Of a stretch of DNA of 64,000 bases, positions 8,680-18,100 are shown piece by piece. The notes below the pieces were generated by a model, which was given only the letters and a program-made list of their open reading frames with translations, was not told the origin of the DNA and made no database searches. A program made the position numbers and the translations under genes. Numbering within the stretch: the stretch's first letter is position 1; every line of letters starts with the position of its first letter. Source of the stretch: Bacteroidia bacterium (GTDB lineage: Bacteria > Bacteroidota > Bacteroidia > Flavobacteriales_D > Cryomorphaceae); NCBI GenBank assembly GCA_030427905.1, contig JAUICL010000001.1, positions 186,001-250,000 of the forward strand, read 5' to 3'.

Positions 8680-9203
8680 TTGGCCGGAACGAATAGCTCT
8701 CCCGTCTCAGCAGGTATACTTTCGTTCTTAGCCCGATCTACTAATGTTACGATAAACTTGATGGTATCAGATTCTGCCGTAGGGTAAGGAATATCGGCCG
8801 AAAGATCGTTCGTGATGACCACTTCCAATTGTTTGTTTTGCCCGGTAGGAGTCAACACGGGCACGCGAAAATTGAAGGTGTTTTCCGGCTCAACCAATAC
8901 CCATTCCCCTTCTTGTTTCTCATAATAGTCGATCCACAAATTGGTGTAGTACGGGTTAAGCTCCGTGCTATCAGGATCAAGATACTGCGGGAAGTCTGGA
9001 TCATCACCATCAATGCCAAAATCACCATCACCATCGGTAAATTCAATTACCATAGACCTGATGTCCGTATCAAACTCGAGTTTTGTGATCACAGGTTCAT
9101 CGGGAAACCCGTCGCTTCTATCGCACGACACAGTCACCCCTCCAAGAAGAAAGGCAAGAACCACGAATGTGATCAGATCGGCGTATTTTCTGCGCAAGTC
9201 CAT
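8676..9203 (-). CDS. Predicted lipoprotein of unknown function
   Basis: 175 residues with a hydrophobic leader and a lipobox-type Cys27 (VTVSC). It is therefore probably lipidated and anchored in the envelope. An acidic stretch around residues 55-73 (DGDGDFGIDGDDPD) resembles a calcium-binding loop. The remainder looks like one beta-rich domain. The 3' end shares CTAG with the stop of the Na/Pi transporter gene. The promoter region abuts that of the divergent LuxE-like gene. I do not recognise a characterised family. Confidence 0.8.
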   Translation of the reverse strand: MDLRRKYADLITFVVLAFLLGGVTVSCDRSDGFPDEPVITKLEFDTDIRSMVIEFTDGDGDFGIDGDDPDFPQYLDPDSTELNPYYTNLWIDYYEKQEGEWVLVEPENTFNFRVPVLTPTGQNKQLEVVITNDLSADIPYPTAESDTIKFIVTLVDRAKNESIPAETGELFVPAN

Positions 9204-9204
9204 C

Positions 9205-9221
9205 TATCTTTGCTAAAAGTA
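9205..9221. promoter_or_regulatory. Face-to-face -7 boxes of a divergent gene pair
   Basis: TATCTTTG (9205-9212, plus strand) serves the LuxE-like gene at 9247. TACTTTTA (9214-9221 read on the minus strand) is a one-mismatch box for the lipoprotein gene at 9203. One base separates them, so the two polymerases could not sit there together. The same layout recurs at 41461-41476. Confidence 0.45.
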
Positions 9222-9246
9222 CAAACTTATCTGAAGCCTTCCCTAC

Positions 9247-10236
9247 TTGAAAGACTTAAGTGAAATTGAAAAAGCCATTTTTGAAATTGACTCAGAAGAG
9301 TCATTTAACGAAATGGCTCTCGAAATATTTCGTTTCCAATCGGTCAACTGTGCTCCCTACGCCAAGTACATCCAATTTTTAGGGCTTGATCTGAATGAGG
9401 TAAAACGGGTTGATCAGATTCCGTACTTACCGATTGAGCTATTCAAAACACATCGGATTTACGCTTCAGAAAGAGCACCCCTCCTGGAGTTCACCAGCAG
9501 CGGCACCACAGGAAGTGTTACCTCAAGTCATTTTGTGGCAAAACCAGATCTGTACGAGCGATCTTTCACCCTAGGGTTTGAAAGCTTTTATGGTCCGATC
9601 CAGGAATTTCGCATCTTAGCACTTCTGCCATCCTACCTCGAGCGTACGGGCTCATCCTTGGTGTACATGGCCGATCAGATGATCAAAATGAGCCATGATC
9701 CAGAGTGTGGATTTTTTCTAAACGATTTCTCCAAACTGTCTTCATTATTGAAGCAAGATGATAAGCCAACGCTTTTGATTGGCGTAAGCTTCGCCCTTTT
9801 GGACTTAGTTGAACAAGAGAGCTTCAAACTCAAGAACACCATCGTAATGGAAACCGGAGGGATGAAAGGAAGGAAAAAAGAAATTACACGTGAGGAGCTT
9901 CACCAAAAACTAAAAGCGGGATTTGGTGTAAATCAAATCCACTCAGAGTATGGAATGACGGAGCTTCTATCACAGGCTTATTCAAAAGGTGGCGGGAAAT
10001 TTGAAACACCTGCTTGGATGCGTTTGCTTACCCGAGATGTGAACGACCCACTCTCTCCTTCCAAAGCCGGACATACCGGTGGGCTCAACGTAATTGACTT
10101 AGCCAATATTTACAGCTGCTCCTTTATCGCCACCAGCGACCTGGGAAGAATCAACCCAGACGGCAGCGCCGAAATACTCGGACGGTTTGATTTTAGTGAA
10201 ACGCGTGGCTGCAACCTCATGGTTGCAGCTCCTTAA
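9247..10236 (+). CDS. LuxE-like acyl-protein synthetase / acyl-AMP ligase
   Basis: 329 residues of the LuxE/PaaK adenylate-forming family. The phosphate-binding loop FTSSGTTGS is at about 82-90. The EYGMTELLSQ motif (near 238) is the usual adenylate-enzyme motif, TSDLGRI (near 297) is the hinge Asp-x-Gly-Arg, and a Cys lies close to the C-terminus (RGCNLM), where LuxE proteins carry their acylated Cys. It should activate a carboxylic acid as acyl-AMP and pass it on. No luxCD genes are nearby, so luminescence is not implied. The start must be TTG at 9247: a stop codon lies at 9232-9234 and the first ATG is 22 codons in. The 3' end shares TTAA with the tyrS stop. Confidence 0.8.
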   Translation: MKDLSEIEKAIFEIDSEESFNEMALEIFRFQSVNCAPYAKYIQFLGLDLNEVKRVDQIPYLPIELFKTHRIYASERAPLLEFTSSGTTGSVTSSHFVAKPDLYERSFTLGFESFYGPIQEFRILALLPSYLERTGSSLVYMADQMIKMSHDPECGFFLNDFSKLSSLLKQDDKPTLLIGVSFALLDLVEQESFKLKNTIVMETGGMKGRKKEITREELHQKLKAGFGVNQIHSEYGMTELLSQAYSKGGGKFETPAWMRLLTRDVNDPLSPSKAGHTGGLNVIDLANIYSCSFIATSDLGRINPDGSAEILGRFDFSETRGCNLMVAAP

Positions 10237-11513
10237 TTGAAGCTGACAATAAAATACTTCTTCTTTCCTCGTTGCAAAAGCACGTATTTATCGTTGATCA
10301 AGTCAGATTCGCTCACCACGCAGCCATCATCCACCTTTTCCTTATTCACAGAAATCGAGTTCTCTTTCAAGGCTCGTCGAGCTTCACCTTTCGATGCGAG
10401 AAATCCCGTTTCATCGGCTAGAAGATCGACAATGTGCACGCCTTCGTTAAGTTGAGCTTTGCTCACTTCGGCTTGCTCTACCCCTTGAAAAACATCTAGA
10501 AAATCGCGCTCACTCAACTTCTTAAGGGAGTCTGCCGTGGCTTTCCCAAACAAAATTTGTGAAGCTTCGACCGCCATTTCCAAGGCTTTTTCGCCATGAA
10601 TTCTACTGGTCAATTCTTCGGCCAGTGCTTTCTGTAAAATTCTGAGGTGTGGTGTCTCGGCATGTTCAGCGATTAGGCCTTCTACTTCCCCCTTTCCTTT
10701 GAGCGAGAAAATCCGAATAAAATTGACGATATCATCGTCCGAAGCGTTCAACCAAAATTGGTAAAACTTATAAGGGCTGGTCTTTTCGGCATCGAGCCAT
10801 ACATTTCCGCCTTCCGACTTACCAAACTTGCTACCATCTGCTTTTTTGACAAGCGGAGCTGTAATGGCAAAGGTGTCGCCACCGCCCATTCTTCTGGTTA
10901 GCTCTATTCCCGTGGTGATATTCCCCCACTGATCGCTTCCACCCATTTGCAGTTTGACATTTTTCTCCTTGTTCAGGTGGAAGAAGTCAAACCCTTGAAT
11001 GAGCTGGTAAGTGAACTCTGTAAACGACATCCCGCTTTCAAGTCGGTTTTTTACCGAGTCTTTCGACATCATGTAATTGATGCTGATATGCTTTCCTACT
11101 TCGCGGATAAAGTCGAGAAACGACCAATCTTTAAACCAGTCGTAATTATTGACCACAACAGCATCTGTCTCACCTTCACCAAAGGTCAAGAACTGTTGAA
11201 GCTGTTTTCGCTGGCAGGACAAATTGTGCTCTATCATCTCAGGGCTTAGGAGCTGCCTTTCTTGGGTTTTTCCCGAAGGGTCGCCTACTCTACCCGTAGC
11301 TCCACCGACCAAAACATAGGGTTTATGACCCGCCCGCTGGAGGTGAACCAATAGCATAATGGGCACGAGGTTTCCAATATGTAAGGAGTCAGCAGTAGGA
11401 TCAAAACCAACATAACCACTCGTACATTCCTTTTCTAATTGTTCTTCGGTACCAGGGGTTATATCGTGGATTAGTCCACGCCACTTTAGCTCTTCGATGA
11501 GTGACATAATCAA
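10233..11513 (-). CDS. tyrS: Tyrosyl-tRNA synthetase
   Basis: 426 residues, the usual length for bacterial TyrRS. The class I HIGH motif appears as HIGN (45-48) and the KMSKS loop as KFGKS (about 230). The QMGGSDQWGN segment of the tyrosine/ATP site and a C-terminal S4-like RNA-binding domain (about 365-420) are present. It charges tRNA-Tyr. Translation may begin at the first ATG or at the ATG two codons later (11507). Its -7 box is at 11524-11531. The stop overlaps that of the convergent LuxE-like gene by 4 bp. Confidence 0.97.
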   Translation of the reverse strand: MIMSLIEELKWRGLIHDITPGTEEQLEKECTSGYVGFDPTADSLHIGNLVPIMLLVHLQRAGHKPYVLVGGATGRVGDPSGKTQERQLLSPEMIEHNLSCQRKQLQQFLTFGEGETDAVVVNNYDWFKDWSFLDFIREVGKHISINYMMSKDSVKNRLESGMSFTEFTYQLIQGFDFFHLNKEKNVKLQMGGSDQWGNITTGIELTRRMGGGDTFAITAPLVKKADGSKFGKSEGGNVWLDAEKTSPYKFYQFWLNASDDDIVNFIRIFSLKGKGEVEGLIAEHAETPHLRILQKALAEELTSRIHGEKALEMAVEASQILFGKATADSLKKLSERDFLDVFQGVEQAEVSKAQLNEGVHIVDLLADETGFLASKGEARRALKENSISVNKEKVDDGCVVSESDLINDKYVLLQRGKKKYFIVSFN

Positions 11514-11523
11514 GTATTTTGCG

Positions 11524-11531
11524 CAAAGATA
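11524..11531 (-). promoter_or_regulatory. -7 promoter box TATCTTTG of tyrS
   Basis: An exact TAnnTTTG match on the minus strand, 10 nt before the first tyrS ATG. A TTG lies 20 nt upstream (11552-11554) as a possible -33 element. Confidence 0.6.
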
Positions 11532-11627
11532 ATATTTGATCGGCCCCGACTCAATCCGTTTTTACTGAATGATCAATAGCTTGCGAAAGGAATTCTCAAA
11601 ACCCCACAGTCCTTCTCGTAATTGAAC

Positions 11628-11635
11628 TATTTTTG
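11628..11635 (+). promoter_or_regulatory. -7 promoter box TATTTTTG, near-leaderless
   Basis: An exact box only 4 nt (CCCC) before the ATG at 11640. Transcription would begin at or beside the start codon. An in-frame TTG at 11622 lies upstream of the box and was rejected. Confidence 0.55.
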
Positions 11636-11639
11636 CCCC

Positions 11640-12641
11640 ATGATTTTTATCACAGGTGCTACTGGTCTTTTGGGTTCGCGCGTGGCTTACGATGCTCTTT
11701 TGAGCGGTAAAAAAGTGCGCGCCCTGAAGCGGAAATCCAGTGACTTAAGCAAAGCGGAGTCTTACTTTCGGTTTGCCAACCCGGAGCGCGGCGCTGCACT
11801 CTTCGACCAGATAGAGTGGGTAAACGGAGATATCAAAGACATTCTGTCACTGATGATATGTCTGGACGGAATTGATCAAATTATTCATTGTGCCGCTCTC
11901 GTTTCTTATCAAGCTCGTGATTTTGAGAAGCTGATAGAAGTAAACCAAGACGGAACTTCTAATCTAGTAGATGCGGCCATTGAGAAAGGTGTCAATCGTT
12001 TTTGTCACATCTCTTCTGTAGCCGCGCTTGGCAACCCTGTATCTGGGAATGTGATAGACGAAACATGCTACGGAAAACGCGAAGAATTGCGCTCTGGATA
12101 CGGATTGAGCAAGTATCTGGCCGAACAGGAAGTGTGGCGAGGCGAAGCTGAGGGACTGCGCGTGGTAGTCGTTAACCCAAGCGTCATTTTAGGTCCATCT
12201 CAGCCTGGGGAAAGCTCTGGCCAGCTCATGGATATGTTGAGAAAAGGAACCCCTTATTATCCAGATGGTGGATCCGGTTTTGTGGACGTGGCCGATGTGA
12301 GTCGGGCGTGCTTAGCGCTTATTGAAAACCAGATTGAAGGCGAGCGTTTTATCCTCAATGGCGAGAATCTTCTGTTCCGCGATCTGCTCAACCAAAGTGC
12401 AGAGGTATTCCATCACAAAGAACCAAGTTTTAGAGCTTCGCCTTTTTTACTTGGAATGGCCTGGCGCATACTTTGGGTATGGTCTTTAATCAGTAGAAAA
12501 AGTCCCAGAATCACAAAGGAATCAGCGCGCAGCTCCAGTAGAATCAACAAATATTCGAGCGATAAAATTCAAGAAAAGATCGGTCTTCATTTTACCCCGA
12601 TCAAAGAAGCCTTAACTACCTATCGCGGTTATTTTGAGTAG
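11640..12641 (+). CDS. NAD-dependent epimerase/dehydratase (extended SDR)
   Basis: 333 residues from the ATG at 11640. It begins with the Rossmann motif GATGLLG (6-12). The active-site Tyr-x-x-x-Lys appears as YGLSK near residue 155, and the SSVAALG segment supplies the catalytic Ser. The C-terminal part would bind the substrate. It is related to dihydroflavonol-reductase-like and nucleoside-diphosphate-sugar epimerases; the substrate cannot be told. The 3' end overlaps the convergent DUF4296 gene by 26 bp. The longer reading frame from TTG 11622 is excluded by the promoter box. Confidence 0.85.
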   Translation: MIFITGATGLLGSRVAYDALLSGKKVRALKRKSSDLSKAESYFRFANPERGAALFDQIEWVNGDIKDILSLMICLDGIDQIIHCAALVSYQARDFEKLIEVNQDGTSNLVDAAIEKGVNRFCHISSVAALGNPVSGNVIDETCYGKREELRSGYGLSKYLAEQEVWRGEAEGLRVVVVNPSVILGPSQPGESSGQLMDMLRKGTPYYPDGGSGFVDVADVSRACLALIENQIEGERFILNGENLLFRDLLNQSAEVFHHKEPSFRASPFLLGMAWRILWVWSLISRKSPRITKESARSSSRINKYSSDKIQEKIGLHFTPIKEALTTYRGYFE

Positions 12642-13023
12642 CCTTTGATGTACTGTCTTTTTTCTGTTTTAAGTATTGACCGTACTCCTGCTTTACTTCT
12701 ACATCGAGCTTACTTAGACTATCGAGTACCTGCTCGTACACCACTTCAAAAAGTCCTGGCCTTTCTCGGTAGAACGTAAATGTTTTTTGAAACTCTTCTT
12801 CGGTAACACCGTGTTTTGCAAAGATGTCTTCATACAGCATATTGATAGCACCCGGATTCTTTTTTGTCACGAAAATCTTCTGTGTCTTCATCCCTTCCGC
12901 GAGCTGCACATCAATCATTAAGGCCGTAAACATATCCTGATCTATGGGTGGTTTTTCTTCTTGGACAACGTCAGAACCACATCCATATAAAAAGGCCATC
13001 ACTATGAAAGCAAACCATCTCAT
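12616..13023 (-). CDS. DUF4296 lipoprotein
   Basis: 135 residues with a short leader and lipobox Cys15 (LYGC). The helical domain that follows matches my recollection of DUF4296, small lipoproteins specific to Bacteroidota: it has a conserved MIDVQLAEG helix, a YEDIFAKHGVTEEEF helix-turn and a YERP-like stretch (YRERPGLFEVVYEQVLD). Function unknown. It follows dihydroorotase with a 4-bp overlap, so the two are co-translated. The charged C-terminal tail overlaps the end of the convergent SDR gene. Confidence 0.8.
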   Translation of the reverse strand: MRWFAFIVMAFLYGCGSDVVQEEKPPIDQDMFTALMIDVQLAEGMKTQKIFVTKKNPGAINMLYEDIFAKHGVTEEEFQKTFTFYRERPGLFEVVYEQVLDSLSKLDVEVKQEYGQYLKQKKDSTSKATQNNRDR

Positions 13024-14357
13024 CGGTCGAATAGCAGTCTTTTTCCAAGTTGCGAATCAATAATCAGCCCGCGATCATATACAATTTGCCCATTGACGAG
13101 TGTATACTCCACCGACGACTTGAAACGGTGTCCTTCAAACGGGCTCCAACCACACTTGTACTTAATGTTTTCTTTGGTCACTTCGGTTTCTTGATTCAAG
13201 TTCACGAGTACCAGGTCGGCGGCATACCCTTCGCGTATAAAGCCCCTGTTCTTGATTTGAAAAAGCTTGGCCACCGAGTGACTAGTCTTGTTTACAATTT
13301 GCTCAAGGCTGAACACGCCATCGCGATACATATCGAGCAAGGCAAGTAGAGCGTGTTGAACCAAGGGCCCACCAGAGGGAGCCTTAAAGTAGGTGCCCGA
13401 TTTCTCTTCGATGGTGTGCGGAGCGTGGTCGGTGGCAATGACATCTATTTTATTTGAATTGACCGCTGCGCGAATGGCATCGCGGTCTGCTGCTGTCTTC
13501 ACTGCTGGATTCCACTTGATGCGGCTTCCTTTGGTTAGGTAGTCAGCATCGGTAAACCACATGTGGTGGATGCAAGCTTCAGCCGTAATTCGTTTCTCTT
13601 CTAGTGGAATATCGTTTCTAAAAAGTTCAATTTCTTTTCCGGTAGAGATATGAAGAATGTGAAGGCGCGCATTGTGCTTGGTAGCCAATTCCACGGCTAG
13701 GGATGAAGATTTATAACAGGCTTCAGCCGAGCGTATAAGTGGATGCGCCGCAAACGGAACATCATCTCCGTACTTGTTTCGATAAATCTCCATGTTGGCT
13801 CTTACCGTCGCTTCATCTTCGCAGTGCGTAGCGATTATAGTCGGACTTTCCTTAAAAATCCCTTCGAGAACAGTGCGTGCATCTACCAGCATATTTCCAG
13901 TTGAAGAACCCATAAACACCTTTACCCCACAGACCCTTTTCGGATCCGTTTTTAAAACTTCATCCAAATTCTCGTTTGAAGCTCCCATGAAGAAGGAGTA
14001 ATTGGCCAAACTCACCTCCGCTGCTCTATCGTACTTCTCTTGCAGCAGATCTTGCGTCAGCGCATTCGGAACGGTATTGGGCATTTCCATAAAACTGGTA
14101 ATTCCACCAGCTACGGCAGCACGACTTTCGGTGAATAGGTCGCCTTTGTGGGTCAGTCCAGGCTCTCTAAAATGCACCTGGTCGTCGATCAAACCAGGCA
14201 ATAAGTGAAGCCCATCTGCATGAATAACTGATACTACCCCTTCACTCGGAATGTCTTCGGCGATTTTCTCAATGATACCATCATTCACCAGCACGTCTGA
14301 AACCCACTGCTTTCCTTCGTTCACCAGAGTGGCTCCTTTTATCAAAATCTTACCCAT
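13020..14357 (-). CDS. pyrC: Dihydroorotase
   Basis: 445 residues of the cyclic amidohydrolase family. The signature is IDDQVHFREPG (57-67). In the usual DxHxHxR pattern the first metal-binding His is replaced by Gln here (D-x-Q-V-H). Later ligands look intact: the HCED and ILHIST segments and the catalytic Asp in TDHAPH (around residue 307). It would close carbamoyl-aspartate to dihydroorotate in pyrimidine synthesis. The gene sits in a tight operon between the polyprenol-phosphate glycosyltransferase (1-nt overlap, TGATG) and the DUF4296 lipoprotein (4-bp overlap). Confidence 0.9.
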   Translation of the reverse strand: MGKILIKGATLVNEGKQWVSDVLVNDGIIEKIAEDIPSEGVVSVIHADGLHLLPGLIDDQVHFREPGLTHKGDLFTESRAAVAGGITSFMEMPNTVPNALTQDLLQEKYDRAAEVSLANYSFFMGASNENLDEVLKTDPKRVCGVKVFMGSSTGNMLVDARTVLEGIFKESPTIIATHCEDEATVRANMEIYRNKYGDDVPFAAHPLIRSAEACYKSSSLAVELATKHNARLHILHISTGKEIELFRNDIPLEEKRITAEACIHHMWFTDADYLTKGSRIKWNPAVKTAADRDAIRAAVNSNKIDVIATDHAPHTIEEKSGTYFKAPSGGPLVQHALLALLDMYRDGVFSLEQIVNKTSHSVAKLFQIKNRGFIREGYAADLVLVNLNQETEVTKENIKYKCGWSPFEGHRFKSSVEYTLVNGQIVYDRGLIIDSQLGKRLLFDR

Positions 14358-15067
14358 CAGCTAAATCTCATTTTTAGTACTCCCAAAAAGGCTTCAGTAA
14401 ATATATTCATGCTCATTTTACTCTGCCCCACCTGCCTGTCTATAAAGGTAATAGGAACTTCTACCAATTTAAAACCGGCTTTCATCGCTCTGTACTTCAT
14501 CTCAATCTGAAAGGCATATCCAACGAACTCAATGGAATCGAGATCTATGGTCTCCAAGACACTCCGATGATAGCAAACGAACCCAGCGGTAGTATCCATC
14601 ACGTTGATCCATAAGACAGCGCGTACATACAAAGATGCGAAATACGACATCAGGATCCGAGTCATGGGCCAGTTGCTCACTTTCCCTCCCCGCACATACC
14701 GCGACCCAATGCTCATTCCACGCGATACCATGCAGGCCTCCATCAATCGAGGTAAGTCCTTATAGTCGTGTGAAAAATCGGCGTCCATCTCGAAAATATA
14801 CTGGTAGGACTGGGCGAGGCAATGCTTAAATCCGGCAATATACGCCGTCCCTAAGCCGTTTTTCTCGGCTCGCTCCAAGAGCTGAAGTCGCCCTTGAAAC
14901 TCAATCTGTAAATTTTTCACGATGGCCCCTGTCCCATCTGGTGAACTATCATCTACAATCAGAACGTGGATATCCGGATCCATCGCGAAAACACAGCGCA
15001 GTAGCCGCTCTATATTTCCCGCTTCATTGTAAGTAGGTATGATGACAATCCCTTCCTTCAAAATCAA
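14357..15067 (-). CDS. Polyprenol-phosphate mannosyltransferase-type GT2 enzyme
   Basis: 236 residues of a GT-A fold family 2 glycosyltransferase like DPM1. It has the IIPTYNEAGNIE start, the VDDSSPDGTG nucleotide-sugar site and the metal-binding DAD triad within EMDADFSHD (near 95). No membrane domain follows, as in the short DPM1 type. It should move a sugar from a nucleotide to a polyprenyl phosphate at the inner membrane. The start is TTG (15067, or the TTG two codons later). A TATCTTAG box lies at 15077-15084, 9 nt upstream. It is the first gene of the operon with dihydroorotase. Confidence 0.88.
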   Translation of the reverse strand: MILKEGIVIIPTYNEAGNIERLLRCVFAMDPDIHVLIVDDSSPDGTGAIVKNLQIEFQGRLQLLERAEKNGLGTAYIAGFKHCLAQSYQYIFEMDADFSHDYKDLPRLMEACMVSRGMSIGSRYVRGGKVSNWPMTRILMSYFASLYVRAVLWINVMDTTAGFVCYHRSVLETIDLDSIEFVGYAFQIEMKYRAMKAGFKLVEVPITFIDRQVGQSKMSMNIFTEAFLGVLKMRFS

Positions 15068-15076
15068 AATTTGTGG

Positions 15077-15084
15077 CTAAGATA
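15077..15084 (-). promoter_or_regulatory. Degenerate -7 box TATCTTAG
   Basis: One mismatch to TAnnTTTG on the minus strand, 9 nt before the TTG start of the glycosyltransferase. The M14 peptidase gene has the identical box at the identical distance from its GTG start. Confidence 0.4.
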
Positions 15085-15141
15085 ATTGAAAAGAGATCAA
15101 GAATCAGGCCTTCCTAAAATCGGAGAAAATCCTAACTATTT

Positions 15142-18100
15142 TTAACGAATAAGATTGACGTGACCATTGTAATACTGGGTCTCCGTATTGTACTCTGGCT
15201 TAATAACCAAGTGCCAAGTATAAGCCTGGTTCCGACCAAAATAAGGCTCACCCTCGGCTGTTCCATCCCATTTTGCATTTGGGTCGTTTGTCTCAAACAC
15301 AATCTCCCCACGTCGATCATTAATCCAGAAGTGGTACTCTCTTACATCTACGAATGAAATAACTGGGTAAAAAAGATCGTTGAGTCCATCACCATTCGGT
15401 GTGAATGAGTTGGGGACGTATAAATAGAAATCGTCTTTGACCTTCACCAAGTCGCAAAAGCGATCAATACAGCCGTGCTCATCTACTACTTCGAGACAGA
15501 CTTCGTATTCTTCGCCACCAATTTCAGGGAACGCGTAGAACAAGTGCCTACTGTGATGCTCACCCAAGGTATCGACATACCAAGTAGAGCTGACATTGGT
15601 TGGGGAATTATTCTGAAAATAAGCTTGGGGACTTGATACGGTCGGCAGCTCAGTAACCAGCTCAAATTCAGCGTAGGTTTTAAAAACAGCAATGGGCTGG
15701 GTGGTTGTGTAACCAGAAGTACAGCCATTTTGGGATGTGACAGTCAAACTAATATCATAAGACCCCGCATCATCAAACTGGACGATAGCCATTTCTCCTT
15801 GACTGATTAGCTTTCCTGCGCCCGTCACATTCCAGGCATATTGATTCGTTTCCAAAGGATCATCCGCGTGGAGCAAAAGCTCAACTGGAGCACAGCCCGA
15901 TTCGAGCACCGGATCGAAATAGGCTGTTGGTGATGCATGAATGGTCATTTGTCTGGAAATCTCGTTGGCGCATCCGTAGTCTGACTCTACTAGGAGCGTG
16001 ACCACCTGATCTGCAGGAGCCCAGAATAAGGTGTTGGTGGAATCGGGGTGTGAGAAATACTGAGCTGGCTCCCAATGGCACTGCCCCCCAGTTCCTATCA
16101 ATGAAATAGAATCGCTCGAACAGTATTCATCAGGTCCAAATATGAAGGGCGTAGGCGCACTAGACAATACGATTTCCACGCTATCCGTATTGGTGCATTC
16201 ATTCAGCTCCGACTCGATATAAATGGTGTAGTAATCGGGAAATGGGAGAATATTGGTTTGGGTAAACGAAGCTTGGTTCAGATTGGTCATAAACAAACCA
16301 TCGGTATCCGTCCATTGGTAAGATTGGCCTGGGAAGAAATTGGTCTCAAGCATCACTGTGTCTCCAGAACAAAGGGTTAGGTCTTCTCCCAAATCGAGCT
16401 GGGGAAGGGGTTTCACCGTCAAGTAAAAACTACTGGTATCATCGGCTAGGCAGTTGGCATCGCTGAGATGAACCAGCTCATATTCCCCGGCTGAATAGAT
16501 CGACTGCGAGACCGCAGCACTAGATTCACCTCCTGAATAAAATTCACCATTCAACCAGAGCTCGTAGTCGAAATCCGGAACTCCACTGAACGCCAGCATT
16601 AAGATCGATGTATCGCCAGCACAAATTTCCGCTTCCCCTGAAAGCTCAGCTGTGGGCAGTTCAAAATACTCGACGCGCACTATTCCATCTACATCTCCCG
16701 GACAATAGCCGTCTTGAATGCCAATCAATTCAAACACCCCTGAGTCGGGAACAGAGATTTCAAAACCGGGATTATTCACATCAACCGACTGCGTGCCTGT
16801 GGGAGATTCAAAGGTGAGTGTCAATGGAAAATCGCCTTCTACATTGACCGATATAGCTGACTCAACATTCGGACAAACCAACATATCGCCTGAAATGCTC
16901 GCTTCTGGGGCTTCTCTGTACACAACTGGCGTACCCTCGGCTATGGAGAGCAGCGGGTCGCTTAGATCTATCGCATCACCGGCTACTGTACCAACCACCG
17001 AAGAAATGTAGTAAACCTGATTGTACTCCATTCCAGGTTGTAGCCCGAAAGTCGGCGTTGAATTCCATTGGTAAATGTCGCCCAAGTTTAGTCCTTGATT
17101 CTCATGCAGAACAAAGAGCAACGTATCGTTTGCATCAAGCGTAAAATCTGATGGAATAGCCGCCAATGCCGATTCACCCTCGCAAATGATTAGGGTATCT
17201 TGACTCATAGTGCCAGCGAAGGAAAGCACGGGGCAAAACAAGCTCCCTTCCAGCGTATCATTTCCGCAAATCCCACCATCGGCTAATACCACTTCAACTG
17301 GTGTGTCAGATAAAATGGGATCTGAAGTGAAAGAAAGAGAATTTAGACTTCCAGCAGGCCCTTCCAATGCGTAATTGGCGGTATCACCAAAGCCCAGATC
17401 AAACGTCAAAATAAAGGCGGCATCGGCGCCGGTACAGTCCCAAGAAGGCGTTAATATTTGGGGCGCGCTGTGAAACTCGATTTCAACAAAATCTTGATCT
17501 ACACAAATTCCGTTTTGCTCAATCAACTCTACTGTGTAGGCTCCATACCAATCGGCTTGGATGGTGGCAGCCGAAGCAGTAGGGTTTGAAAATGTCAACC
17601 CCGGGCTATCTATCCATAGGAGTTGGCCTACAGATGGCGTGGCATCGAGTTGGTGCGTGAGCCCACAAATCACCATGTCGGAACCTGCGTTGGCCTGAGG
17701 CTGCTCGTAAAAAGTAATTTCGTAAAAACTGGTATCACGGCACATCCCACCATTCTCCAACACCCAACCAAAATGGTAAGTGCCATCGGCTACTACCGTG
17801 GCCACCGTTTCGGGATCTGAATCATTCGCGAAACTAAGATCTTCATCATTCACCCAGTAGCCCAGATCGGCGGTATTTCCAGCATTCAAGGCCATTTCAT
17901 AATCACAAACGGTATCAACTACCGTGGGCTCAGCAATGGGCTGCTCAATAAAATGAAGCTGAAGCGTATCTGAATCAATGCAACCGTATCCGTTGTCGGC
18001 ATGAAGAATAACTGTGTTCAACCCAAAACCACTGCTGAATTGCGTCGGAAGTGCATCAGTCTCTGAAAGGCTAGCGCCAGCCGGAATCTCCCAAGTCAGA

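Noticed and set aside
8829-9263. 144-residue plus-strand frame over the lipoprotein gene
   Set aside because: It has low-complexity composition, spans the divergent promoter region, and overlaps a gene with a good lipoprotein leader.
11622-11639. TTG start for the SDR epimerase
   Set aside because: It is upstream of and overlaps the region of the TATTTTTG box; the ATG at 11640 gives the normal Rossmann N-terminus.
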